Shown here piece after piece: positions 22,078 to 33,459 of a DNA stretch of 64,000 nt. The notes under the pieces are model-generated. The model was not told where the DNA came from. It searched no databases and worked only from the letters and a program-made list of their open reading frames with translations. Source of the DNA: Caulochytrium protostelioides (lineage: Eukaryota; Chytridiomycota; Caulochytriomycetes; Caulochytriales; Caulochytriaceae). Location: the NCBI GenBank assembly GCA_003615045.1, contig ML014198.1:1-64000 (forward strand), read 5' to 3'. A program made the position numbers and the translations under genes. Every line of letters starts with the position of its first letter. The stretch's first letter is position 1.

Positions 22078-22765
22078 AGGGGGACTCGCCCCTCCGACGG
22101 CGCGCGACGGCCTCCGACGGCCGCTGGTGCCGGCGAATGGATGGGTCCGCAGGCGCCCGCGCTGTGCGCACGCGCCGGGTCGGCGGCACGTGGTCCCGCC
22201 CGGCGTCGGAAGGACGGCCGCGGCCTGGATCGCCAAGCGGCTCGGCCGGCGGTGCGCACGCCTCGGCGCGAAGCGCGACCCGTGGTGCCGTGACGGCCGC
22301 GGCCGCGGCCGCGCCAGCGTCGTCCCTCTCTTCCCGGGGCTCCTGGCGACGCCGTCGGGGTCGTCCCCACGGCCGACGGCGTCGCATGGCGCATGGCGCA
22401 TGGCGCCGCATGGCGCCGCGCGGCGCGCCTCGCGCGGCGGGTGCCCGGCAGCGAGAGCTCACGACGGAGGGCAGCGCGCCGTCGCCGCGCGCGCGCCCAT
22501 CCGCGCGCCCATCCGCCCGCCCGCCGCCCCGGCGGCCGCGGCCACCGCGGGGGGCGGCGATGGCGACGGCGGCGGCGATGGCGACGGCGGCGGCGGCGAT
22601 GCGTCGTCGAAGCCGTGTCTCCCGCCGTCTCGGTCCCACGCGCCGCCGTGTCGTCGCGACAGCTGGCGCGCCCATCGTCGAACCTGGCGTGCATCGACCG
22701 CCGCCGTGGGCGAGTGCAGGGATGCGCGCTCACCGCCGATGCTGGCGAGGACCGCGCCGATGCCC

Positions 22766-22802
<37 letters not shown>

Positions 22803-23937
22803 ATGGGCATCGGCGCGGTCGCGGGCGCGCCAAGACACGCAGGCGCCAGCCCCTAAGCATGGCGGCGGTGCGGCGCGGGCGACGCCCGCCACCGGGCGTG
22901 CCGGACGCCGTCGGGCGTGTGCCCCAAGCCGCCCGCGACGGGCGGCAGCGGCGGGCCCATGGCGCTCCCGCCACACCACCGCCGCCCGCGCGGCCGCCGC
23001 CGCCGCCGCTGGTCGTGGTTCAGCTGCCGCCCGCGAGACGCGCGCGCCTGGCCGCCGCGGCCGGCGCCCCCGCAGACAACCGGCGCGTCGCGGCGCCCGC
23101 GCTCGTGGCGGCGCCGCTGCCATCGTCCCGCCGCTCAGCCGGAGCCCCGCCGCCACCGGCCGCGCCGGCCGCACGGGAGCGGCGATCCGCCCCGGCGCCG
23201 CGCGGGCGCCAGCGGCGCGGCGTCGGGTCCGCCCGCCGCGCCGTGGAAGCGGAGCTCCGGCGGCGATCGGCCGCCGACGCGTCACGCCGACGGCCACCCG
23301 TCGGCGCCGACGACGGCCGCGATCCGGTGGCTGTGGCGCTGCGCCGCGCCGCGCCGTGGTGGGTTTCAGACGCCGCTCCGTCGGCTCTGCCAGCGACGGC
23401 CCCTGCGTCCGACGCGGGGGGGATCGGGGCCGACCGGGGCCGCCCCTCCGACGCCGACGTCGCCGCCGCCGCCGCCGCCGACGGGTGCTCCGACGGGTGC
23501 TCAAGCTCGTGCTTCTCGCGTCGGTGGGCTGGGTCATCAACGACGACGACGACAACGACGACGACGACGACGACGACCGCTCCCGCGGTCGCACGGATCG
23601 GTCACGCCCGGCGAGACCGACACCACGGCCCGAGGGGTCTGCGCTGCGACAGCGATGGCCTCGATGGCTCGATCGTCGCGGCGGGGGCTCTCGGGGGGTT
23701 CTGGGCGCGTCCGCCGTCAGCGGGGGTCCCTGGCCCGGCGAGCCCACGTGATGATGCCCGTGATGATGATACCTCGGCTCCACGGACGGGCGCGTGGAGG
23801 GATGCGCCGTGGTGGCGGATGGGCGATCGCGCGGGACCGTTCATCCGCCGCGATGCGGGACCTCCCCCTCCGCGGAGGAAGCGTCCGGTCTGGCGGGACG
23901 GTCGTAGCCCGTCCTGCCGACCCGCCGGTGCGGCTTC

Positions 23938-24066
23938 AGGACCCATTGAGGACCCATTGAGGACTCATTGAGGACCCATTCAGGACCTATTGAGGACTCA
24001 TGCAGGACCTATTGAGGACTCATGCAGAACCTATTGAGGACCCATGCAGGACCCATGCAGGACCCA
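23938..24066. repeat. 12-bp minisatellite (AGGACCCATTGA type)
   Basis: About eleven 12-bp units of the form AGGACYCATTGA or AGGACCCATGCA. Left copies mostly end in TTGA and right copies in TGCA, so two sub-variants expanded side by side. The G+C is lower than in the flanks. Confidence 0.85.
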
Positions 24067-24616
24067 GGGGACCCGCGGGTCACCCCCCCGAGGCGGCCGA
24101 TCGCCGCCAGCCCATGCAATGGCAATGGCCGCCTCCTCGGCGCCGTCCCGTTCCGCACGCGCGCGTCAGGATCGGGCGGCGGGCGGCATCGCGACGGCGA
24201 CCGCGATGATGGGCACTCGGGTCGCGGCCGGACCCACGTGCCACGTGCCACGTGCAGCGTGCCGCGCGCCGCGCGCCGGCCGTCCGCTCGTGGCGGCGCG
24301 TGACCGCCGCCGCCGCCGCCGGCGGTCGGCACGTGCCGATCCCTGACGTCGGCCGCCGTCCGGACGGGGGCGCCCCGGCCGGCGCGTGGCTCAGCGGCTG
24401 GGGCGTCTCGCGGCCGGCGGCGGCGGCGCTGACATGTGACGACGGCGGCGGCGGCGGCGGCGGCGGCGGCCCCGAGACGCCCGCGGAAGGCGGTGGCGGC
24501 TCGTCCGCGGCCACACGAGCCACGCTGGCTCGTGTCGGCGGCCGCACCCTCTCCCAGCAGCAGCGGCAGCGGCGGCCGTCGCCCAGCGACCCAGCGCACC
24601 CTGTCTGTGGACGAGT

Positions 24617-24652
24617 CGATCGATCGTTCTCGTTCATGAGAACGATCGATCG
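24617..24652. other. perfect 15-bp inverted repeat with 6-nt loop
   Basis: CGATCGATCGTTCTC, loop GTTCAT, then GAGAACGATCGATCG: a perfect 15-bp stem. The right arm runs on into further CGAT units. It sits about 460 bp upstream of the CRAL-TRIO start codon. It could be a cruciform or a palindromic factor site, or a chance product of the CGAT repeat. Confidence 0.7.
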
Positions 24653-25114
24653 ATCGATCGATTCACGTCGATCCGACCCGCTTGCCGGAGGAGGCCGATC
24701 CACCGGCCGGAGAGACATCCGCGGGCTGAGAGACATCCGTCCGTCGGACGTCGGGCACGCAACCCTCGTTGCACGATCTCCGTCTCGGCAGCTCCGTCCG
24801 CCTGGGCCGCGTGTCTGCCACGGGCTTACCGGGTGTCGGTCTCTGCCCCCGTACTCTGATCGATCTCACACACCTCCGGCGGCCTCGTGTCTCGCTGCCG
24901 AACCTGCTGGCCGCCCCTCGCAGATCCATGACCGCCGTCGCCGCGTCAGGGTCCCCGCCCGTTCCCCGTGATCGCGTCTGGACGGCACTCCCGTGGTGGC
25001 GTGGCGAGCGACGGCCGCTCGTCGAGACCCCTCGTCTCGCGCGTCGCCGTCGCGCAGGCGCCGTTCGCCGAGTGCTGCGTCAAGGGCCGTCTCCCCGTGA
25101 GTCCCGGTCGCCGG

Positions 25115-28100
25115 ATGGAGCCGTCCGCCGTCTACGCGCAGCATGCGCTCGCCGTTCAGCGTCTGCGCGGCTCGCTCGTGGCGACCCTGCGCCAGCTCCA
25201 TCGCGACACGGCGCTGGCGATCCCCGACCCCACGCGCCACCACATCGCCGAAATCGTCTCGGATGCCGCGCTCCTGCTCCGCTTCCTCATCAAGCACCGC
25301 TACGATGCCCACGCCGCCCATGAGGCCCTCCTGGCCCACATTGACTGGCGGTTGCAAAACGCCCTCGACCGCCACGTCACGCTCTTTGGGCACGCCCCGG
25401 CCCGTCTGGCCGCGCCGTCGCCGTCCCCGGCGGCCCCAGCGTCCCCGGCGCCCCCAGCGCCCCCACCGGCGCTCTATGAAGGCCTCATCACCCTGCACGG
25501 CGTGACGCGCGCCCAGCAGCCGCTGGCGATCCTCGACCTCACGCACTACCGACCGGGCCATCTCGACGCCCTGCGGCAAGCCTTGCTCCGCTTTCTCGAG
25601 ACCCAGCGGCGGCTCTTGCGCGCGCTGAACGAAGCGTCCGACGGCCGCAGCGATGCCGATGCCGATGGCGCGGCCGATGGCGCGGCGTCGGATCTCGAGG
25701 AGCCCCGCGCCAGCGACGCCGAGCATGCGCCCCGCCCCGGGCCGGACGATGGATCGGCGCCGTGGTTTCGATGCGACGAGGACGACGCGACCGCCGCCGA
25801 GGAGCCCGGGATCGCTGTGCCCGACCCCACGCCCTCGCTCACCAGCCCGTTGAAGCAGCGGCTCCCGGCCGGCCGCCGGTTCGCCGCCACACCCCATTCC
25901 GACGACACCGACCGCGATGTGGACGAGCCCATCCCCGGCGTCGACACCGTCTATGGCGCCGCTGTACGGTTGCGGCAGCAGTACGCCCGCACCACGTCAC
26001 CGACCGCGCCGTCGGTGCTCGGCGATCCTTTGCGCCGCTCGCGGTCACCATCGCGGACCCACTCGCCCTCGACCCGGCCGCGGTCTCGATCCCGACCATC
26101 GTCGCCGTCGTCGTCTTCCTCATCCTCATCCTCATCCTCGTCGTCGTCGTCGTCGTCGTCGTCGTTGGCGCCTCGCCGTCAAGACGATAATGAGAATGAG
26201 GATGCGGCCACATTTGAGGAAGCCGATGCCGCCTTCATGGCGCGCGGCTTGCCGCTCTTGGAATATGCCTGTGCCGTCCCTCAGGTAGCCCAAATCTGCA
26301 TCCTCGTCGATCTGCGCACCCTGCGGCTGCGCGACCTCGAAACCGACATGATCCCGCTCTTCTATGACCTGTTCTCCCGACACTACCCGCAGACCATCGC
26401 CGCCGTCTACGTGCTGAACTACGGCTGGATCCATGCCGGCGTCTGGGCCGTGCTCAAGCAAGCGCTGCCAGCCACGGCGACCAAGAAACTCGTGTTTCTC
26501 TCGGCTTCCCAGATCTCAGACTATCTCGATCTCGCTGCGCTGCCGCCGCGCTATGGCGGTACCGCGTCCGATCCTTCCGAAACCGGTGCGCCGAGCCCGA
26601 CCTCTGCCACAGCCGCTGCGGACGACTCGGCAGGCATGGCGGCGCACATCCACCGCCTCGTCCAGGAAGCGTGCGATCCCGCATTCCAGCCCACCGAGCG
26701 GTACGCCTCGGCCCGCATCGCCGACGCGCTACTCGACCCGGACGCCCTCGCCTTCCACCCGCCGCGCGACGCCACGATGCCGTCGTCGCCCCTCGGCTCT
26801 GGCGGCTCGCTCGCCGCTCTCGCCGACCCCGTGGCGGCACCCGCAGCCGCATCGTCGTCCTCGCGCCTCCGCTCGGAGGGATCCTTCGGTTCCGGCATCG
26901 ATATCATGCGCCCCCTCGAACGTAGCGCCGACGACGGCTCGAGCGATGCGACTGGGGCCGGCGCCTCGGGCGAGGACGGCCACTTTGCGGCGCCTGTCGG
27001 GGCAGCCATGGCCGCCTCTGCCAGCACGGCAAGCAGCACGGCCCGGTCAACGACGCCCTATACGTCGGGCAGTAGCAGCGCCGTGGACGACGCGCTGCAG
27101 CGACCGATCCGGCCCATCCGCTCGGCCGCCGACCTGCAGGCCATGCTGCGGCGGCCGCCGTCCTACCGCTCGCTGCGGACCTTCACGAGCTCGACCCCGA
27201 CGCCCTTGCTGGCCGCCGAGTTGCCGCCGACATCCGCGCGCGTGCGCGCCCGGCAGGGCCTCTTGCCGATCTCGACCCTGCCGGCCCGCGGGCCCACGCA
27301 CAGCGCGCCGGCGTCGGCGTCCATTGCGGGGTCCAGCTCCAGTTCCGCCTCGCTCGACCCGTCCCAGTCCCAATCCGCGTCGCCGTGGACCTCGCCTCAT
27401 CTCATGTGGCACGGCATCCAGCCGTTGACGACGACCGAGCCGCGGCCCTCCAGCGCCGCCGCCGCCGCCGCAGCGCACTACGTCTCACCGACGCTCGTGC
27501 CCGGCACCGCCGCCGCGTTGGCGCGCGGGTCCAGCCGACCCCACCACGTGCCGCTTCCACGCGGGGCCACCGCCGGCACCGCCGCGGCTGCGGACGCAGC
27601 GAACGCCACGAGCGCCATTCCGCGCCACGCGTCGCACAGCTCGCTCACCGCCGCCTATGGGACGGCCGCGCCACCGAGTCCCACCACGAGCCCATCCCGC
27701 AGCCGTCCCACGCGGGCACACACGGTCGGCGCCCACCTCGCGGACGGGTGGCGCGACCACCGTGCCGCCGGTCCGCGCGCCGCCGTCTCCCCGTCGGCCA
27801 CCCATGCCGTCGCGTCGTCCCATCGCGCGGCGTCGGCCTGGCGCGGCAGCGCTCCTCGCGCCCTGAATCCAGGCATGGCCGGCCAGACCGGCTATCTGAA
27901 CGGCTACGGTGTCGCGTCGCCGACGCTGCTGTCCCACCCGCGCCGCGCCAGCCGCAGCAGCACTAACCTCGCCGCGCATCTCCATGCCCAGTACGGCCAT
28001 GCCGTCTGGGCGATCCCGCACCACAGCCAGCACCTGAGCCATGGGCATGGCCACCACCGCCACCAGCACTCCCAGGGCGGCCACGGCGGCGCTGGCGCGC

Positions 28101-30811
28101 TGCGGGTGCGGACGCAGGGTCACACGTCGACTCACGTCCCGACCGAGATGACGCTTCCGTCGCCGTTGGCCCCCACCGCCGTCCCCCGCAGCGGCAGTGT
28201 GCACAGCGGCCTGCACGGCTACCGCCACGTCAGCGCGCTGGGGCTGTCATCAGCCGTCGTCTCGACCGGCCTGCCCTCGCCGCAGCTGACGCGCGACGGA
28301 TGGCGGTTCCCCGACGGCAGCGATCCCGCCGATGGACCTCGCTTCTTGGAGACGGCGCCGCGGTCGCCGACCACGCCGCTCGCCGACCGCCCGATGGGCT
28401 TCAGCGCGGCCGATGACGCGCCCAACGACGCGTCGGGGACCGAGGCACCCGCCTCGGCCTCCCGGCTCGAGGACGTCGACGGCGCCGCCCAGCGCTCCCT
28501 CGCCGGCGCGCTCTTTTGGCCGCTCGACACGACGGTCGGCTCGGTCTGGCGCTGGGCCACCCACCAGGGCCTCACCATGGCCGCCGCCGCGGCGTCCCGG
28601 CTGCCCCAGGGCGCTGCCCTCTCCACCGCGCTCACGACGGCCTCCAGCGCGGACCCCTCGGTCGCGGGCAGCCCGGCCACGGGCCGATCCGCCTCAGCAC
28701 GCTCGTCCACGGGGTCGGCCGGCGCGGCGACCACGACCACGACGGTGATGGTGTCCACGGCGTCGCGAGCATCGACAGCGACGGCCGTGCCGGCTCGCGG
28801 GACCGGCGTGCCACTCTCACCGCCGCAGTCACCGCCGGACCCGCCGTCGCTCGGCTGTGCCACGCCGACGCTGCAGTCGACAATCGGCGAGCACGTCAAC
28901 TCCCTCACGACGGCCGTGCTCATGTCGCCGCGGGATCCGGCCGGCGCGACGCGCGTCGCGGCGACGACCCTGACGACCGTGCTCCGGCAGCTGCTTTACG
29001 GCTCGCTCGACGCGGGATGGTCGGACGATGCGCCGACCACGGCGTCCCCGCCGGCGTCCGCCTCGGACCCCTCGGCGCTGACGGCCGATTCGGTGCCCGC
29101 CCTGTCGCCCGTCTCGCAGCCGACCCCAGAGCCCGACGGCGTCGTGGCCCGGGACCCCTCTGCGCCAGCCGCCGCGAACGCCCTGCGACTCTCGCCGACC
29201 GCCGCCGCGTCCGTGTCGGCGCCGCCACGACCCCCATCGTCGTCGGCGTCGCTGCCATCTTCCGGGCTCCGACGGGACATCCGCCACGCGGTGCCCCACT
29301 CGGCCTCGTCGACGTCGCTGCACTCGCGCTCTCTGGGGACATTGCCCTCGCGTGTGGCCGAAGCCGCCGCGCCGGCCCTCCCCTCGGCGCCGGCGCCTCG
29401 CGCTCCCTTGCGTCTCGGCAGCCCGCCGCGCGTCGGCAGCGTCGACACCGCGCCACGACCTGCCAGATCGGCACTCGGCGATCGCTCCGTCTCGCAGCCG
29501 CGGTCGACGGCGCGGCCGCCGCGGCCTGAGTCGCGCCCCTTCCAGCGACACCCCAGCGCTGCAGCCAGCGACCGCGGCGCGACGAGCGACAGCGAGGATG
29601 ACGAGGACGGCGCGATCGGCGGTCTCGAGTTCCGCGCCGACCCGCAGCGTGCGAGCGCCGTCGCGTCGGCCGCCGTCGCCTCGAGCGCCGCCCGCGGCGG
29701 CCGCCGCGCATCGTATGCGTTCGGCAGCTCGCACCCGGTCCTGGCGCCCGTGGCACCGCAGCTGCCGACCTGCGCCAGCCTGTCCGCGCAGATCGCGCCC
29801 GCCAGCCTCCCGGTGATGATCGCGCCCGTTGCGACGTCGCTGCCCGTGGCCGCGGTCTCGCTGCCCGGTGCTGAGGCCGAGTTTGCCGTGCCGCCCGTGG
29901 CGCCTGAGGTCCCGGTCGCGCTCCCGGTTCCCATCCGTGCGCGCGTGCCGGACGGGTCCTCCCTCCCGCCGATCCCGGCGACGCCGCTCGGCGCGTGGAG
30001 CGGAGGCCGTGCCGTTGGCCCAGGCGGACGTGACCGCTCGCGCCGTCGCGCCGTGGCGGCCGCGGCGCTCAAGCTGGCCGTCGTCGCCGCCGCGGCCGCC
30101 TCCTGCGTGATGGGTCTGCGCCGTCTGCAGGGCGGCCCAGCGGCCGCCACCGCCACCGCCTCCGCCGCCGCGGCGCGCCCGCCCTTAGCGGTGACGACGT
30201 CGGCGCGTGCCGCGCGGCCATGGACGTTTCTTCGCGCCCACCGGCCACGCGCCACTGCCGCTGCCGCGGCCACGTCCGCGACGCCGTCGGCGCCGTTGCT
30301 GCGACCGGTGCTGGAGGCGCCGCTCGCGCTGCGCCGGCTGCCGCCGTTCCTCGCGCAGTCGCTCGCGCAGCACGACACGTGGCTGGTGGCGCTCGCGGGC
30401 CTCGGCGCCGTCCGCGCGGGCGCCAGCGTGCTCCGCGTGCTCCTCATTGTGCTGCGGCTCATCTTGGCGCACACCGCCTCCCACCGCGGCCGCGGCCGCG
30501 AGGCGGCCTCGCCGACCCGCGGCGGCGGCGCGGACGGCTTGGTCACGTCGCCGACGCTGCGGCTCGATGCGGCCGACCTCGCGGCCCCGCGCGCGCCGTC
30601 GGCGGCGGCGGTCGTCTCGCCCGGCGTCCCGCCTCGCCGCCGTGCGACGCGTGAGGCCCCCACGAAGACGCGTCCCCGCGCGCCGCCGCTGGAGGCGGTC
30701 GTCGCCACGCCCCCGGCGCGTGGCGGCGCGGCGCGCTTCAGCGAGACGACGACGACGGGGCTGCCTCTCGGGAAAGGCACGCCGCTGGCGTTGCGCCGCG
30801 CCGCCTCGTAG
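25115..30811 (+). CDS. CRAL-TRIO (Sec14-like) domain protein with C-terminal membrane segments
   Basis: From the ATG at 25115 the product is 1898 residues; the frame is open 49 codons upstream but without ATG. An N-terminal helical region (about 45-75) resembles CRAL-TRIO-N. The lipid-binding fold seems split: a first part at about 121-177 (YEGLITLHGVTR, LAILDLTHYRP) and a second at about 379-482 (CILVDLRTLRLRDLETDM, YPQTIAAVYVLNYGWI, KKLVFLSASQISDYL). An Asp/Ser-rich insertion of roughly 200 residues, including a Ser run, lies between them. A long Ser/Ala/Pro-rich disordered region follows, then two hydrophobic segments near 1646-1668 and 1755-1788. CRAL-TRIO proteins move phosphoinositides or other lipids between membranes; here the C-terminus would anchor it. 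The ligand is unknown. Confidence 0.75.
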   Translation: MEPSAVYAQHALAVQRLRGSLVATLRQLHRDTALAIPDPTRHHIAEIVSDAALLLRFLIKHRYDAHAAHEALLAHIDWRLQNALDRHVTLFGHAPARLAAPSPSPAAPASPAPPAPPPALYEGLITLHGVTRAQQPLAILDLTHYRPGHLDALRQALLRFLETQRRLLRALNEASDGRSDADADGAADGAASDLEEPRASDAEHAPRPGPDDGSAPWFRCDEDDATAAEEPGIAVPDPTPSLTSPLKQRLPAGRRFAATPHSDDTDRDVDEPIPGVDTVYGAAVRLRQQYARTTSPTAPSVLGDPLRRSRSPSRTHSPSTRPRSRSRPSSPSSSSSSSSSSSSSSSSSSSLAPRRQDDNENEDAATFEEADAAFMARGLPLLEYACAVPQVAQICILVDLRTLRLRDLETDMIPLFYDLFSRHYPQTIAAVYVLNYGWIHAGVWAVLKQALPATATKKLVFLSASQISDYLDLAALPPRYGGTASDPSETGAPSPTSATAAADDSAGMAAHIHRLVQEACDPAFQPTERYASARIADALLDPDALAFHPPRDATMPSSPLGSGGSLAALADPVAAPAAASSSSRLRSEGSFGSGIDIMRPLERSADDGSSDATGAGASGEDGHFAAPVGAAMAASASTASSTARSTTPYTSGSSSAVDDALQRPIRPIRSAADLQAMLRRPPSYRSLRTFTSSTPTPLLAAELPPTSARVRARQGLLPISTLPARGPTHSAPASASIAGSSSSSASLDPSQSQSASPWTSPHLMWHGIQPLTTTEPRPSSAAAAAAAHYVSPTLVPGTAAALARGSSRPHHVPLPRGATAGTAAAADAANATSAIPRHASHSSLTAAYGTAAPPSPTTSPSRSRPTRAHTVGAHLADGWRDHRAAGPRAAVSPSATHAVASSHRAASAWRGSAPRALNPGMAGQTGYLNGYGVASPTLLSHPRRASRSSTNLAAHLHAQYGHAVWAIPHHSQHLSHGHGHHRHQHSQGGHGGAGALRVRTQGHTSTHVPTEMTLPSPLAPTAVPRSGSVHSGLHGYRHVSALGLSSAVVSTGLPSPQLTRDGWRFPDGSDPADGPRFLETAPRSPTTPLADRPMGFSAADDAPNDASGTEAPASASRLEDVDGAAQRSLAGALFWPLDTTVGSVWRWATHQGLTMAAAAASRLPQGAALSTALTTASSADPSVAGSPATGRSASARSSTGSAGAATTTTTVMVSTASRASTATAVPARGTGVPLSPPQSPPDPPSLGCATPTLQSTIGEHVNSLTTAVLMSPRDPAGATRVAATTLTTVLRQLLYGSLDAGWSDDAPTTASPPASASDPSALTADSVPALSPVSQPTPEPDGVVARDPSAPAAANALRLSPTAAASVSAPPRPPSSSASLPSSGLRRDIRHAVPHSASSTSLHSRSLGTLPSRVAEAAAPALPSAPAPRAPLRLGSPPRVGSVDTAPRPARSALGDRSVSQPRSTARPPRPESRPFQRHPSAAASDRGATSDSEDDEDGAIGGLEFRADPQRASAVASAAVASSAARGGRRASYAFGSSHPVLAPVAPQLPTCASLSAQIAPASLPVMIAPVATSLPVAAVSLPGAEAEFAVPPVAPEVPVALPVPIRARVPDGSSLPPIPATPLGAWSGGRAVGPGGRDRSRRRAVAAAALKLAVVAAAAASCVMGLRRLQGGPAAATATASAAAARPPLAVTTSARAARPWTFLRAHRPRATAAAAATSATPSAPLLRPVLEAPLALRRLPPFLAQSLAQHDTWLVALAGLGAVRAGASVLRVLLIVLRLILAHTASHRGRGREAASPTRGGGADGLVTSPTLRLDAADLAAPRAPSAAAVVSPGVPPRRRATREAPTKTRPRAPPLEAVVATPPARGGAARFSETTTTGLPLGKGTPLALRRAAS

Positions 30812-31063
30812 GCCCCTGTAACTGATCTGAATCCCACCGCGCGGCCTCCGAGCCGAACCCCTCGTGCGGCGTGAGTGGCGTTGCGTTGGATCGCGAGCGG
30901 TCGGGCGATGGCGTGCTCGTGCTCGTGCCGGGTCGGAGCTTGGCGCCGATCCTGCTCGGGGTCCGACGCCTCGATGCTCCCGCCTTGCTTTTTTACTCGT
31001 GCCGTGGTGCGGCTCGTGCCGGCCACCTCCGCACGGTGGATGGGCCGACGGCCGCGTGGCTGA

Positions 31064-31103
<40 letters not shown>

Positions 31104-31665
31104 TCCCCCGTCCCGCCGAGCGGCCCCCGAGGGTGTTCCAGCGCGCGGGACGCCGGCGGGCGTGCGGGCGGGCGTGCGGGCGGCGCCACGGCGGCGCTGG
31201 TGATGGCCGCGATCTGCGGCGCTGCGCGGCGGTGGCCGGCCACGTGCTCGTGCGACGGTCGGTGGCCACGTGGCGGACGCCGCGGCAGCGCGGCGCGGTC
31301 ACGTGTGCGGCGCTCCTCGGGGGGCGGACGACGCGCGCCCGTCGGCGGAACGGTGGCGGCCCCGTGGACGCCGGACCGTCGCCCGAGCACCGTCCGCTCG
31401 CGTCGCTGATTCGCCGCTTCGTGGGTCCTCGGGCTCTCTGGTGCGGTGCTCGCTTCGCGGCGTGACGGAGCGACGTACGCCACGGACGGCGGCGCGCCGC
31501 CTCGCCTTGCCTCGCCTTACCTCGCCTCGCCTCGCCTCGTCTCGCCTCGCCCTGCCTCGTCCCGTCCGCCGCCGCCGCCGCCGCCGCCGCCGGCCGTGGC
31601 TCCCTCTCGTCTCCCTGCTGCCCGACGCGTCGAGACCCCCGTCTGGTGGCCGCTGGCTCGCCAGC
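30812..31665. other. spacer between CRAL-TRIO and Tvp38-like genes
   Basis: About 850 bp of GC-rich sequence with a GGC run near 31070-31100 and a CGCCT-rich polypyrimidine stretch near 31500-31560. The Tvp38 frame is open through part of it (from 31270), but that translation is Arg-rich and repeat-derived. No gene recognised. Confidence 0.5.
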
Positions 31666-32969
31666 ATGGGCGACGCCTGGGCCACGTCCCCGCCGCCGCC
31701 CGCGTCGGCGGCACGCGGCGGCGGCTACGCGAGCCCCGCCTTCGCGATGCGGCCCGTCTCCCGCCCGAGCGCCGTCTCGTCGCTGACGCTCCTGGACCCG
31801 GCGCGCCGCGCCGCCATGAGCGCGAGCACAGCGTCGCAGAGCAGCAGCAGCAGCGGCGGCCCGCCGATGCGGTATACGGACGCAGCGGTGGCGCGGCGCG
31901 GCTCGGCCGTCTCGGCAACGCCGTCGTCCCGGCTGCCGCTCGCCCTGCCGCTGCCGCTACCGCAGGTCCCCGCGCGCTGGCACGAGCGCCACCGCCGCCG
32001 GCTCTGCACCGGCGCGATCGTCCTCGTCGTCGTGCTGACCATGGTGCTCATGTCGCGCAACCGACAGCGCCTGCTGGGCTGCCTGCAGCGCCTCGCCGTC
32101 TGGCTGCACGGCCAGGGCGTCGCGGGCGCGCTCCTTCTCGTCGCGATGCTCGCGCTGACCACGTACCCGCCGCTCGTCGGGTACGGCACGCTGCTCATGT
32201 TCTGCGGGTATGTCTACGGCTGGCCCTACGGCATGCTCCCCGCGTACGGCGGCTCGGTCCTCGGCTCGCTCAGCTCCTTTGTCGTCTTCCGCCGGCTCGT
32301 CGGCGAGCACTACCTGCGGCCGCGCGTCATGGCGATGTGGCCGACCATGTTCCCGCTGCTCGACCGCGCCATCGTGGATGCGCCCTTCAAGGTCACGCTC
32401 CTCATGCGCATCGCGCCGTATCCGCACGGCTTCATGACCCTCGCCCTCGGCCTCACGCGGCTGCCGTTCGTGCCCTACGCGCTCGCCACGCTGCTGGCCG
32501 CGCTGAAGATCGCCGTCCACGTCTACATGGGCTCGTCCATCCAGGACTTCGCCGACCCGAACGCCGCCGCCGACCCGGCCCAGCAGGCGCACCGCCGCGC
32601 CGAGATCGTCGTCGTCGTCGTCGGCAGCCTGCTCACGTTCGGCTCGGCCCTCTATGTCGGATGGCGCGTGCGCCGGCTGCTGGCAACCTACGAGTACGAC
32701 CGGCCTGCGAGCCGCGGCCCCGACGACGGCCCCGACGACCTCGAGCACGGCTACGCGGGGGTCGCCGACGATGACCCCCTCTTTGACCCGGACGCCGGGC
32801 CCATCGCCGCCGCCGCCGCCGCGCCGCGCCTCCGCCGACCCTCGGCCTTCCTCGACGCGCTCCACGGCGGCACGAGCAGCGGCGGCGCGCGCCGCACCAG
32901 TCCACGCCCGAGCTCGCCCCTCACGGCGGTCGCCTACCGCGACGACATCGCCTACGACGACGGCGGCGT

Positions 32970-33019
<50 letters not shown>

Positions 33020-33459
33020 ACGGCAACGACGGCAACGACGGCAACGACGACGACGGCGCGATGGCCACCCACAGCCGTCGCGCGCCGTCACCGGGGGGAC
33101 TGCCATCCCGGGGGTCATGTTCACGAGTGCCGCCGCCACGAGCGCCGCCGCCCGATGGGTCACGTGGCGGCGGCGGCGGCGGCGGCGGGACGCCCGCGGG
33201 TGGGTCCACCACGTTCTCCGCGGCATCGCTGACGGGATGGCCGCCGCCGCCGCCAGACGCCGAGCCGGCGACGTCGCTGGCGGCCCTGGGGCCGCTCTTC
33301 TCGCCGCCGCCGCGCGTTCCGACGGCCGCGAGCTCGGGACCCGCCGTCGGCCGCGCGGCGATGCCGCCGGCGACGCGGGATGCCTCGCCCGATGCCGCGT
33401 CCGATGATGTGTCGCGCGCGGCGGCTGCCGCGTCGCCGGCGCCCGAGCCGCCTTTGTAA
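31666..33459 (+). CDS. TVP38: Tvp38/TMEM64-family (VTT domain) membrane protein
   Basis: From the ATG at 31666 (MGDAWATSP) it is 598 residues. A membrane helix near 112-131 is followed by the VTT domain (about 150-300) with the signature FCGYVYGWPYGMLPAYGGS, then the R of FVVFRRL and RIAPYPHGFMTLALGLTRLPF. A last membrane helix lies near 312-338. Family members (yeast Tvp38, animal TMEM64, VMP1/TMEM41 and bacterial DedA) reside in Golgi/ER membranes, and several act as phospholipid scramblases or in vesicle traffic. The C-terminal third is Ala/Gly/Asp-rich and disordered, with GND repeats near 33010-33050. The start was chosen because sequence upstream of 31666 is only Arg-rich repeat translation. 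Confidence 0.85.

Larger units (their letters stand above)
20537..25114. other. 4.6-kb repeat-rich spacer between divergent genes
   Basis: No conserved protein was recognised on either strand. Long frames exist (for example 21546-23783 minus and 22127-23971 plus), but they overlap each other, are Arg/Pro/Ala/Gly-rich and show no domain. The interval holds a CAG run, a GGATATC repeat, a 12-bp minisatellite, GGC/GAC trinucleotide runs and a perfect hairpin (listed separately). The two ends must contain the promoters of the GT2 gene and the CRAL-TRIO gene. Confidence 0.55.

Noticed and set aside
21546-23783. 745-residue minus-strand frame in the large spacer
   Set aside because: The composition is mostly Arg/Pro/Ala from simple repeats, including a Leu run from CAG repeats, and no motif is recognisable. 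It overlaps equally long frames on the other strand.
22127-23971. 614-residue plus-strand frame in the large spacer
   Set aside because: Same problem: low complexity, overlapping frames on both strands, and no conserved segment.
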